Source: Campylobacterales bacterium (GTDB taxonomy: Bacteria > Campylobacterota > Campylobacteria > Campylobacterales > Sulfurimonadaceae). From it: a stretch of DNA of 64,000 nt. A program made the translations under genes and the position numbers. The stretch is taken from assembly GCA_026390165.1 (NCBI GenBank), contig JAPLGM010000018.1:124001-188000 (forward strand), given 5' to 3'. Position 1 is the stretch's first letter, and the number at the start of each line of letters is the position of its first letter. The notes beneath the pieces were generated by a model, which saw nothing but the letters and a program-made list of their open reading frames with translations, was not told the DNA's origin and made no database searches. Positions 52,535 to 60,447 of the stretch are shown piece by piece.

Positions 52535-54490
52535 CTAGTATTTATTCATAATATTCATTGTATCAATGATAAGTCCGATTGTTCCGTCACCGCGTACCGT
52601 TGCTCCACCGATGCCACGTGCATTACGGAAATTACGATCCAATGGTTTGATAACAAACTGCTGTTGATTCATAAATTCATCGACAAACAGCGCAATTTTT
52701 TGCGTTGCGGAGCGAACAACAATCAATAACCCATCGGTAAGCATCTCATGATCGGGTTTGACATTAAAAATAGTATGCAACCGAACCACAGGAATAAACT
52801 CATTTCTTAGCATCAAAACTTCTGACGTATTGTCTCCGATTTGTTTGATCATTTCTGCCTCAGGATTGAGCGATTCAATAATGACCGATAAGGGTAAAAT
52901 AAACTGCTCTGCCCCAATACGAATCGTTAACCCATCTAATATAGCCAACGTGAGAGGGAGGGAAATGGTAAATGTTGACCCATACCCCTCTTCAGTATCC
53001 ACTTTAACCGTACCGCCAAGTTTTTTGATATTGGACATAACGACATCCATACCTACACCACGTCCTGATATATCCGTAACCGCTTCAGCTGTAGAGAGCC
53101 CAGGAGCAAAGATAAGCATCGCTTTTTCGTCGTTGCTCATTTGAGAAGCCTGATGCTCGTCAATGACACCGTTTTCAACCGCTTTAGCAGTTACGCGTGC
53201 TAAATTAATCCCACCGCCATCATCTTGAATCTTAATAAGCATCTGGCCGTTGGCTTGTTCCGCACTCATCATGAGTGTTCCCGTCTCTAGTTTACCCGCT
53301 AGCTTACGTTTTTGGGGAGATTCAATACCATGGTCAAGCCCATTTCGAACAATGTGCATCAAAGGATCAGTCAGTCCCTCAATCATCGCTTTGTCAATCT
53401 CTACACTCTCTCCGCTATGGCGAAAGTCGATCTTTTTATTTAGTTTTTTAGCAGTATCACGGATGACTTTTGGAAACTTAGAAAAAACCGTTTCCATAGG
53501 AACCATTCGCACACTCATAACGGACTCTTGGAGTTCACGAATATGACGGTCAATAAGATCAAGTCGTTCACTGAGATCCGATTTTATCTTTTGGTCTTCC
53601 ATTGTAGACGTGTATTGTGTCAGCATTGAATGGGCGATTACCAACTCTCCAATATTATTCATCAATCCATCAATCTTAGAGAGGTCTACACGAATTGAGT
53701 TAGAAGAACTCTCTGGTTTAAACTTTTTAGATATTTTTACTTCATTGTCTCGTTTTTCAATCATTTTTGGAATGTCATCAAAGAATCCAAAATACTCCTC
53801 TTCATCAAGAGGAGCGGTAACAATAGAAGCTGCTTTTACATACGCTTCATCAAAGAACCCAAAAGCATCCTCTTCTATTTTAGGAGAATTAATAAGTGTC
53901 TCTTCATTGAAAAAGCCAAATCCATCATCGCCTATTTCAGAAGCCTCTTCATCAAAGAACCCAAAAGCATCCTCTTCAACGATTCCCGAGATAGGGCCAA
54001 ATACTCCCTCTTCATCAAAGGGGAGTAACAGACCAAAATCATCTTTTTCTTCTTCTTGATGCTCTATAAGTGTCAGTATCTCATGACTCTCTTCACTAAA
54101 AGCATCAAGTTTTTGCAGCAATGCACGTTTCGTTGTATCGTAGTACCCCTGCTCTAATTCATCAGAAAGTTCCAATTCCAAGATCTCTTTGAGGGTATCA
54201 ATACTCTCGATCAGAAGTCCTGCCATACTCTCTTCAAAGCTTAGTTGACCTATGCGAAGACGATCCATAAAAAATTCGATTTCATGAGCAAGTGCTGCAA
54301 ACAGTGACAGTTCTACGGATGCAGAATTCCCCTTTAGGGTATGGACAGAGCGAAATAATGAGTTGATTGTCTCATTATCCATGCTGTTGGTTTCTTCAGC
54401 TTCAAGTAAAATGATGTCGATAGTTTCAAATATCTCTTCTGCTTCTTCCAAAAACATCTGACGATATTTATTGATGTCAAATACTGCCAT
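52535..54490 (-). CDS. cheA: Chemotaxis histidine kinase CheA (cluster 2) with four FGFF repeats in the linker
   Basis: 651 residues from ATG 54490. HPt domain with H50 in VHTLKGNSAS. The linker (~145-255) has no P2 domain but holds four FGFF motifs at 176-179, 191-194, 210-213 and 234-237, each in an acidic setting (EEDAFGFFDEE), plus degenerate DFGLL at 151-155. The dimerisation, HATPase (RNGLDHGIE, ISGRGVGMDVV) and CheW-like domains are intact. There is no receiver domain. The repeats are probably docking sites that replace P2. Confidence 0.93.
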   Translation of the reverse strand: MAVFDINKYRQMFLEEAEEIFETIDIILLEAEETNSMDNETINSLFRSVHTLKGNSASVELSLFAALAHEIEFFMDRLRIGQLSFEESMAGLLIESIDTLKEILELELSDELEQGYYDTTKRALLQKLDAFSEESHEILTLIEHQEEEKDDFGLLLPFDEEGVFGPISGIVEEDAFGFFDEEASEIGDDGFGFFNEETLINSPKIEEDAFGFFDEAYVKAASIVTAPLDEEEYFGFFDDIPKMIEKRDNEVKISKKFKPESSSNSIRVDLSKIDGLMNNIGELVIAHSMLTQYTSTMEDQKIKSDLSERLDLIDRHIRELQESVMSVRMVPMETVFSKFPKVIRDTAKKLNKKIDFRHSGESVEIDKAMIEGLTDPLMHIVRNGLDHGIESPQKRKLAGKLETGTLMMSAEQANGQMLIKIQDDGGGINLARVTAKAVENGVIDEHQASQMSNDEKAMLIFAPGLSTAEAVTDISGRGVGMDVVMSNIKKLGGTVKVDTEEGYGSTFTISLPLTLAILDGLTIRIGAEQFILPLSVIIESLNPEAEMIKQIGDNTSEVLMLRNEFIPVVRLHTIFNVKPDHEMLTDGLLIVVRSATQKIALFVDEFMNQQQFVIKPLDRNFRNARGIGGATVRGDGTIGLIIDTMNIMNKY

Positions 54491-54499
54491 CCCCAATCC

Positions 54500-54868
54500 T
54501 TATCGGCTTAGGACGATTCCCACCGCCTTAAGAAGTTGCTCTGGAACAAACGGTTTAACAATCCATCCTGTAGCACCTACCGTTTTACCCTTGGCTTTCA
54601 TGTCATCATTTTTCTCAGTTGTGAGGGTAAGAATCGGTGTTTTTGCGTAGGTCGGAAGTTTTCTAAGTTCTTCAATCATCTCAAAGCCATTCATGTTAGG
54701 CATATTGATATCGCTTACAATCAAATCAAACACAGTCGCTTTTGCTTTTGCAAGACCATCTACCCCATCAACTGCTTCTGTCACATCAGGATAACCACCT
54801 TCATTAAGGGCATATTTCACCATATCCCGTAACATATTAGAATCATCTACTATCAATATTTTAGCCAT
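54500..54868 (-). CDS. cheY: CheY-type response regulator (cluster 2)
   Basis: 122 residues from ATG 54868 (GGAG 7-8 nt upstream). The in-frame ATG at 54880 overlaps the ribosome site. Receiver only: ILIVDDSNMLRDMV, phospho-acceptor D53 in VSDINMPNMNG, and Lys in WIVKPFVPE. It is 9 bp before cheA. Downstream of two hairpins that separate it from the cheZ-like gene, it may be expressed at a different level from the receptor. Confidence 0.92.
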   Translation of the reverse strand: MAKILIVDDSNMLRDMVKYALNEGGYPDVTEAVDGVDGLAKAKATVFDLIVSDINMPNMNGFEMIEELRKLPTYAKTPILTLTTEKNDDMKAKGKTVGATGWIVKPFVPEQLLKAVGIVLSR

Positions 54869-54907
54869 TTGTTTCTCCATAAAATTGTAATTTTAATTTA
54901 AACTAAA

Positions 54908-54921
54908 AAGGGTTTTCCCTT
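54908..54921 (-). terminator. Weak terminator-like hairpin before cheY
   Basis: AAGGG-AAAA-CCCTT on the minus strand followed by TTTAG: 5-bp stem, 4-nt loop, short T run. It is probably a partial terminator or processing point within cluster 2. Confidence 0.4.
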
Positions 54922-54932
54922 CTCTGTAACGA

Positions 54933-54962
54933 GACGATTTCTTAAAATAATAAGAAATCGTC
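54933..54962 (-). repeat. 12-bp inverted repeat at the cheZ-like stop codon
   Basis: GACGATTTCTTA (54933-54944) and TAAGAAATCGTC (54951-54962) form a perfect 12-bp stem with a 6-nt loop. It includes the last codons and stop of the cheZ-like gene. No T run follows, so an mRNA-stabilising or processing hairpin is more likely than a terminator. Confidence 0.6.
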
Positions 54963-55799
54963 AATATCCACTTGTTCGTGTTGGCATCCTTGCGACGAAA
55001 TACTTTGTCCCATCGCATAATCACGTTGCTCTTGAATTGTATAAAAAGGGAGCAAACGCTCTTTGAGTTTCGCTTCTGTTTCAGGAGTCAGTACAACGCC
55101 ATTTTCAGTAGCATTAAGGATATCATCATTCATAATATTCTCAATCCCCTCAATCATCTGACTAATACGATCCTCACATTGTAATACCATGACAAATCCG
55201 AACATCGCTTTAATCACTTCATTGGTACGTGTTAGAATAGATTGCGTCATTTCCCATGACTCTTGCAAGTCATTAAACTCTTTTGGAACGATTTGATCTT
55301 TAAGTGCCGTTAATTTCTCATGCGCCATAGTAGTATCATGATGAATTGCCCGCATCTCTTCAACACGCTCTTCAAAGATTTTTTCAATCTCTTTGGTGCT
55401 TGAGCGCATATTGAGCTTGATTTCTCCAAGGTTTACACAGTGTACCGAGGTATCAACGACCAATCGTTCTAGTAAATTATGCGTTTCACGAAATTTGATC
55501 TTTTCATCGATATGACTCTGATACGCTTGCAGCATAGCAGGCAGACGCTCTAATTTGCTGCGATCAATCCATGCGTTGAATGTACTGGGAACAAGATGAC
55601 GTTCCATCTCAGGATTCTCTAAAGCAACAATAATAAAACACTCCAGTGGATTCACCATTGCTCCCGCATATTCGATGTGTTCAAGTCCGCACACTAAGAC
55701 ATCACACGCCTCAGCACCCTCTAATGACAGCGTATAGCCTACCTCTTCCAGTGAAAGGAAGAGAGCCTCGTTTTCCAATAAGTTCCAAATTTTTTTCAC
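54942..55799 (-). CDS. cheZ: CheZ-like CheY phosphatase (Helicobacter type)
   Basis: 285 residues from GTG 55799 (AAGGGG 6 nt upstream). A ~100-residue N-terminal domain is followed by a long helical hairpin. In the second long helix QCEDRISQMIEGIENIM places Asp210 and Gln214 four residues apart, as the catalytic Asp143/Gln147 of E. coli CheZ. The extreme C terminus VDIDDFLLF resembles the CheY-binding tail of CheZ. Overall similarity to CheZ is low, as for the remote CheZ HP0170 of Helicobacter pylori. It lies between a receptor and cheY, which fits removal of phosphate from CheY. Confidence 0.72.
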   Translation of the reverse strand: MKKIWNLLENEALFLSLEEVGYTLSLEGAEACDVLVCGLEHIEYAGAMVNPLECFIIVALENPEMERHLVPSTFNAWIDRSKLERLPAMLQAYQSHIDEKIKFRETHNLLERLVVDTSVHCVNLGEIKLNMRSSTKEIEKIFEERVEEMRAIHHDTTMAHEKLTALKDQIVPKEFNDLQESWEMTQSILTRTNEVIKAMFGFVMVLQCEDRISQMIEGIENIMNDDILNATENGVVLTPETEAKLKERLLPFYTIQEQRDYAMGQSISSQGCQHEQVDIDDFLLF

Positions 55800-55808
55800 A
55801 AAGTCCCC

Positions 55809-57815
55809 TTAAAAGCTTTCCCAAACATCGGCGTTTCCATGCTTGGCTGTTTTTGCAGGAGCACTTTTCTTACTACTGACAAAGGTTGATGCTCTTGGAG
55901 CACTGCGTTGTTGTGGTTTAGCTGCCATACGTCCTCTTTGAATCTCATTTTTACCCACAAAGTTTTTAGACGAAGCATCCTCAACCATGGCGATTGCTTT
56001 ATCAATAGTTACATTTGCGATACTATCGGCTTCAGCGGCTATTTTTGCATTCTCTTGGGTCATTTGATCGAGTTGAGTAACAGCTGTATTGATTTGACCA
56101 ATACCTTGCATTTGTTCACGGCTGGCATTACTGACATCTTGAACGAGCATTGTTGTTTGTTCGATTTTACCGGCGATTACTTCAAAGCCACGGGTAAGTT
56201 CTGTAGCAATATTCATCCCTTCATTCGATTTAGCTGCAGCTTGTTCTGCCATGGCTTTGATCTCTTTGGCGGCATCGGCACTACGATTGGCAAGATTACG
56301 TACTTCTTGTGCAACAACTGCAAACCCTTTGCCTGCATCTCCAGCCGTTGCTGCTTCAACAGCTGCATTAAGAGAGAGAATATTGGTTTGGAAAGCAATA
56401 TTCTCGATGATAGAAACCGCATTATTGATTGAGTTGGTTGCAATTTGGATCTCTGTCATTGCAGTAGCGGTACGTTGTGCTAAGACAGCTCCTTCTTTCG
56501 CGCTGGCATCGGTTTGTGCTGCCATAGATGCCATATCATTTGCTTTTTGTGCATTATTTTGCACATTAGAAGTCATCTCTTCCATCGCAGCGGCTGTCTC
56601 TTCGAGACTTGCTGCTTGTTCGTTACTTGCAGTTGAGAGCGATTCCACCACTTGTTTGAGGTTTCCTGCATCGGCTTGGAGGTCGATTCCGTTTTGTAGT
56701 GAAGTGGTGAGCATGGTATTAATAGCATCACGCAATTTATTAATATCGATTGTCAATGTATCGAATACACCATTACGCTCAATATTGTCTATTTTCAACT
56801 CTCTTCTATAGTCGTAATTACAATACTCTTCCAATAAACTATTCATGGTTACAAAATTTGCTCTTAAATTATTGAGAGCATTATTTACAATAGTTTTTAA
56901 TTCAATCAAACCTCTATTATCGGTATTAGCTTGAATATGTTGAGAAAACCAACCGTTTTCAACTCGGTGCATAACAGCTTTAACATCATCCATAAATTGC
57001 TTATCCGTGATAAGGTTTACTTCTACTTTTTTGATATTATCATTCATAACAATCGCTATTTGCCCAAATTCGTCTTTTGAATCGATATTGGTCAATTCAG
57101 CTTTATCCGTCTCTCGGTTTATAAAGCGGAAGAAGGAAATGAGACCGGTTTGTATCTTGCTCAGTGCTTGCTCGATTTGACGCACGATAACATACGCAGC
57201 AATCAAACCAAATAATACTACAAAGATTAATATCAGTATGATATTGGTGATGGCACTTTGAGCCAGTTCATCGAATTGTTCGTTCAACTCTTTAGCATGA
57301 TGGGTATTCCACTCTGTAATTGCTGACAATGCTTTAGAATACTCTTTACCCAACTCTTTATTAGCATTAACATAAGCATTAGCCTCTTTTATTTGACCAT
57401 TACGTACCATCTCCATAGCTTTTTGAATAAAGTGATCAAATTTTTCACGTTGCTGCAATGTGGCGGTAAAGTTTTGTCGATCATCGTCAGCTGTAATTAT
57501 TTTTTCATACGCAGCAAATGCTTTATCCTCTTGTTTCAGCGCATCTTCGACCTCTTCTAATGAAACTCGTGAGGTAGAAATAAGTGTTTCATCGGTAATA
57601 ACCTTACTCAAAAAACGCATTCTCTGAGCCGCTATACCAGCATTACACGAATTTTGCAATCCAATAACAGAATCATCATACATTTGTGCACTAAGTCTAA
57701 TAAAATTTTGTGTAGCCATATAACTAATTGTGCTAGCAACTCCCAATCCAACCAATAATGATACAGTTAGAAAATACAACTTACCTTTAGTGGACATATT
57801 GCTTAAATTAAGCAT
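55809..57815 (-). CDS. Methyl-accepting chemotaxis protein with WESF tail (cluster 2)
   Basis: 668 residues from ATG 57815 (AAGG 8 nt upstream). The more upstream ATG 57887 lies within the promoter box and is rejected. TM1 about 10-33, a ~150-residue helical periplasmic sensor, and TM2 ([21 protein letters not shown]). HAMP-like [10 protein letters not shown] and signalling tip [19 protein letters not shown] follow. The C terminus, after a flexible Ala/Pro/Lys linker, is ADVWESF, the likely CheR/CheB tether. Same overall design and length as the cluster 1 receptor. Confidence 0.93.
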   Translation of the reverse strand: MLNLSNMSTKGKLYFLTVSLLVGLGVASTISYMATQNFIRLSAQMYDDSVIGLQNSCNAGIAAQRMRFLSKVITDETLISTSRVSLEEVEDALKQEDKAFAAYEKIITADDDRQNFTATLQQREKFDHFIQKAMEMVRNGQIKEANAYVNANKELGKEYSKALSAITEWNTHHAKELNEQFDELAQSAITNIILILIFVVLFGLIAAYVIVRQIEQALSKIQTGLISFFRFINRETDKAELTNIDSKDEFGQIAIVMNDNIKKVEVNLITDKQFMDDVKAVMHRVENGWFSQHIQANTDNRGLIELKTIVNNALNNLRANFVTMNSLLEEYCNYDYRRELKIDNIERNGVFDTLTIDINKLRDAINTMLTTSLQNGIDLQADAGNLKQVVESLSTASNEQAASLEETAAAMEEMTSNVQNNAQKANDMASMAAQTDASAKEGAVLAQRTATAMTEIQIATNSINNAVSIIENIAFQTNILSLNAAVEAATAGDAGKGFAVVAQEVRNLANRSADAAKEIKAMAEQAAAKSNEGMNIATELTRGFEVIAGKIEQTTMLVQDVSNASREQMQGIGQINTAVTQLDQMTQENAKIAAEADSIANVTIDKAIAMVEDASSKNFVGKNEIQRGRMAAKPQQRSAPRASTFVSSKKSAPAKTAKHGNADVWESF

Positions 57816-57853
57816 AAAATACCTTTGTGTTAGTGTGAATTTATTTACGAGGA

Positions 57854-57886
57854 AGTTTATTACTTTAGTGTTGCAAACTTGTGGCA
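57854..57886 (-). promoter_or_regulatory. Receptor promoter with 7-4-7 direct repeat (box B)
   Basis: Minus strand: TGCCACA (57880-57886) and TGCAACA (57869-57875), 11-bp period, 9 nt, then TAAACT (57854-57859; 4 of 6 match to TATAAT). It drives the cluster 2 receptor at 57815. The -10 is the poorest of the four boxes. Confidence 0.55.
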
Positions 57887-57931
57887 TTTTGAAAATATGA
57901 TATTAAATTCACTTAGGTACTTACGTTATTT

Positions 57932-57964
57932 TGCAACATAAATGCGACACAAAAATAGGATAAT
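57932..57964 (+). promoter_or_regulatory. Receptor promoter with 7-4-7 direct repeat (box C)
   Basis: TGCAACA (57932-57938) and TGCGACA (57943-57949), 11-bp period, 9 nt, then GATAAT (57959-57964). It drives the CZB receptor at 57991 with a leader of about 20 nt. It lies back-to-back with box B, 45 bp apart. Confidence 0.65.
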
Positions 57965-57990
57965 GTGCTAATTTAGTTAAAAGGGAAATC

Positions 57991-60243
57991 ATGAGAAATT
58001 GGTTACAGCAAATATCAGTATCTAAAAAACTCGGAATTAGTATGTTACTAGTTTCAATTATAGTAAGCTTTGGTACAGCTTTTTTTGTGCTAGTAATTTC
58101 ATCATTAGGTAATGAGTTTGAGGCTTTTGAGAAGCAAAGCTTTACTGGAGTAAAAACGGTATTAGAAACGGAAAAAGAACTCAATTATTTTTCACGATTA
58201 ACACGTGAAATCATGCTGGGAGGAGATTTAGACGAAAATCTCGTGAAACTCGATGATACTAATCATAAAATAAATCTGCTATTTGAAGAGATGAAAAATA
58301 CGAATGCAACCCAAGCGCAAAAATCTATTTGCCAAAAAGCCAAACAAGATACACTTGTCTTTATTAGTTCATCTCGCGATTTAATGCATACACTCAAAGA
58401 TAAACCTCAAAATTTACAAGAGTTGTACCATTTTTATCACAAAAACTTCTCCCCTTTGGCAAAAGCATCACGAACATCAATGAAAGAGTTGGTGAATGCG
58501 AAAACCTTAGAGGCGAAGGCATCACAAGATGCGTTCAAAAAACATATTGTTTTATGGGGAACGATAGCAGGTGTCGGAGGATTGTTAGGAATTCTGCTGA
58601 TGATTACCATTATGTTACTAATCTCTTCACAAATAAAGAATTCATTGGCTAAAACACAAAACGGTTTAGTTGAATTTTTTCGATTTTTAGAGGGTGAAGA
58701 GAAGCATGCCAAATTACTTCCCCATCTTGGAAGTGATGAATTTGGTGAAATGGGAATTATAATCAATAAAAATATTGAAAAGCTTGAGAATAAATTTAGA
58801 GAACAGCAGCAAAGCATCCTAGACTTTGATAGTGTTTGTTCCAACGCCAGCAAAGGCTTTTTATACCATCGTATTACAACACAATATCAAGATGAAAGTC
58901 TAAAGGCTCTTACCGGCTCCCTAAACACTCTTCTTGACAATGTTGAAAATAGCTTTAGTTCACTAACAAATGTTCTAATTGATTATGCGCAGGGAAATTA
59001 TAAAGATGCAACAACAGCAACTACGAGCAAAGGATCATTTGCTTCAGTTGAGCAATCAATGATTTCACTTGCAGTGAGTAATAGTGAAATCTTCACCTTG
59101 ATTTCCAGATTCTCTGGTGAATTTACTTCTGATGCCAATACACTTGCCGCCGCTGGTGATGAACTCAGCACCAGCGCAAACGAACAAGCTTCGAGTCTCG
59201 AAGAAACCGCAGCAGCCATTGAAGAACTCACATCTAATGTTTCGGCTAATGCCTCTAAAGCGCAAGATATGACCAAAGTCGCTCAAGAAGCTAAAGGTGC
59301 GGCTGAACGTGGAAATGCCGTTGCACGAGATAGTTTTAGTGCAATGAATGAGATTGTTTCTGCAACTGAAGCTATTAATCAAGCGGTAGAAATTATTGAC
59401 AATATTGCCTTCCAAACCAATATCCTCTCACTTAATGCTGCTGTTGAAGCAGCAACAGCAGGAGATGCAGGAAAGGGATTTGCAGTCGTTGCTCAAGAGG
59501 TACGTAACCTTGCAAACCGCAGTGCTGATGCTGCTAAACAAATCCAAGATCTAGCGAGAACTGCACGGGTTAAATCCCAAGATGGACTAGAAACATCTAA
59601 AAATATGATGGACGGTTTCGCCCTCATTTCAGAAAAGATTGTACAAACGGATGAAATGGTACGAGATGTTGCCAATGCCAGTCGTGAACAAATGGCAGGA
59701 ATCAATCAAATCAATGATGCCGTTTCTCAACTCGATCAAATGACTCAACAAAATGCAAAAACTGCTAATAATGTCGCTGAAATTGCCAATGAAGTTTTGA
59801 ATAAAACAAAACAATTTGAAGGAATGTTAGCTCGTGTTTCGTTTGATAAAAAATATGTAAATCAAAGCTGTGATACAGAATTGATTTTTGATACGGCTAA
59901 ACTAAAGATCGATCATGTCAACTTCAAAGAAAATAATTATAAAAAGCTCAAAACCGAAACCTCCTCGTGGAAAGTCACCACTCATCACGATTGTAATTTA
60001 GGTAAATGGATCGATGCCCATTCCAATGAAGCTTTTGCCCAAACAGCCCAATGGAAAGTCCTCCTTGCCGAGCATGAAAAAGTACACACAGGGGTACAAT
60101 CATTTATCGACGCAGGTTTATCGAATGCTTCTACTCAAACTATGGATGAGATAAGTTCCAAACTCGAAGAAGCAACACGCGGTGTCTTTAACGGACTAGA
60201 TTATGTAAAAGCAGCTAACTGTTTAGAAAGAAGAAGAAAATAA
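57991..60243 (+). CDS. Methyl-accepting chemotaxis protein with C-terminal CZB zinc-binding domain
   Basis: 750 residues. TM1 about 13-35 and TM2 about 190-213 flank a helical sensor domain. The signalling tip is [19 protein letters not shown]. After the hairpin, residues ~645-740 form a CZB domain with [18 protein letters not shown] and [13 protein letters not shown], the His/Cys zinc ligands used to sense zinc or hypochlorous acid in other bacteria. It ends ERRRK, not WESF. AAAGGG lies 5-6 nt before the ATG. It is divergent from cluster 2 and uses a matching promoter box. Confidence 0.93.
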   Translation: MRNWLQQISVSKKLGISMLLVSIIVSFGTAFFVLVISSLGNEFEAFEKQSFTGVKTVLETEKELNYFSRLTREIMLGGDLDENLVKLDDTNHKINLLFEEMKNTNATQAQKSICQKAKQDTLVFISSSRDLMHTLKDKPQNLQELYHFYHKNFSPLAKASRTSMKELVNAKTLEAKASQDAFKKHIVLWGTIAGVGGLLGILLMITIMLLISSQIKNSLAKTQNGLVEFFRFLEGEEKHAKLLPHLGSDEFGEMGIIINKNIEKLENKFREQQQSILDFDSVCSNASKGFLYHRITTQYQDESLKALTGSLNTLLDNVENSFSSLTNVLIDYAQGNYKDATTATTSKGSFASVEQSMISLAVSNSEIFTLISRFSGEFTSDANTLAAAGDELSTSANEQASSLEETAAAIEELTSNVSANASKAQDMTKVAQEAKGAAERGNAVARDSFSAMNEIVSATEAINQAVEIIDNIAFQTNILSLNAAVEAATAGDAGKGFAVVAQEVRNLANRSADAAKQIQDLARTARVKSQDGLETSKNMMDGFALISEKIVQTDEMVRDVANASREQMAGINQINDAVSQLDQMTQQNAKTANNVAEIANEVLNKTKQFEGMLARVSFDKKYVNQSCDTELIFDTAKLKIDHVNFKENNYKKLKTETSSWKVTTHHDCNLGKWIDAHSNEAFAQTAQWKVLLAEHEKVHTGVQSFIDAGLSNASTQTMDEISSKLEEATRGVFNGLDYVKAANCLERRRK

Positions 60244-60447
60244 CGGCTCTACGGCAATCTATCGGATTGGAGGTTGGCTGTGCGTAAGGTAAATTAGATT
60301 ATCTTTTTACAAACAAGTTTAAGATATGATACATACAAAAAGAATTTTTGACAGTTCTACGGGAATAGTAAAAAAATTTGCTGAGTTGCGGTTTGCCGTC
60401 TCTATAGCTTTTGGGTCACTCCAATCAAATGAAAATGGAGGATATTC

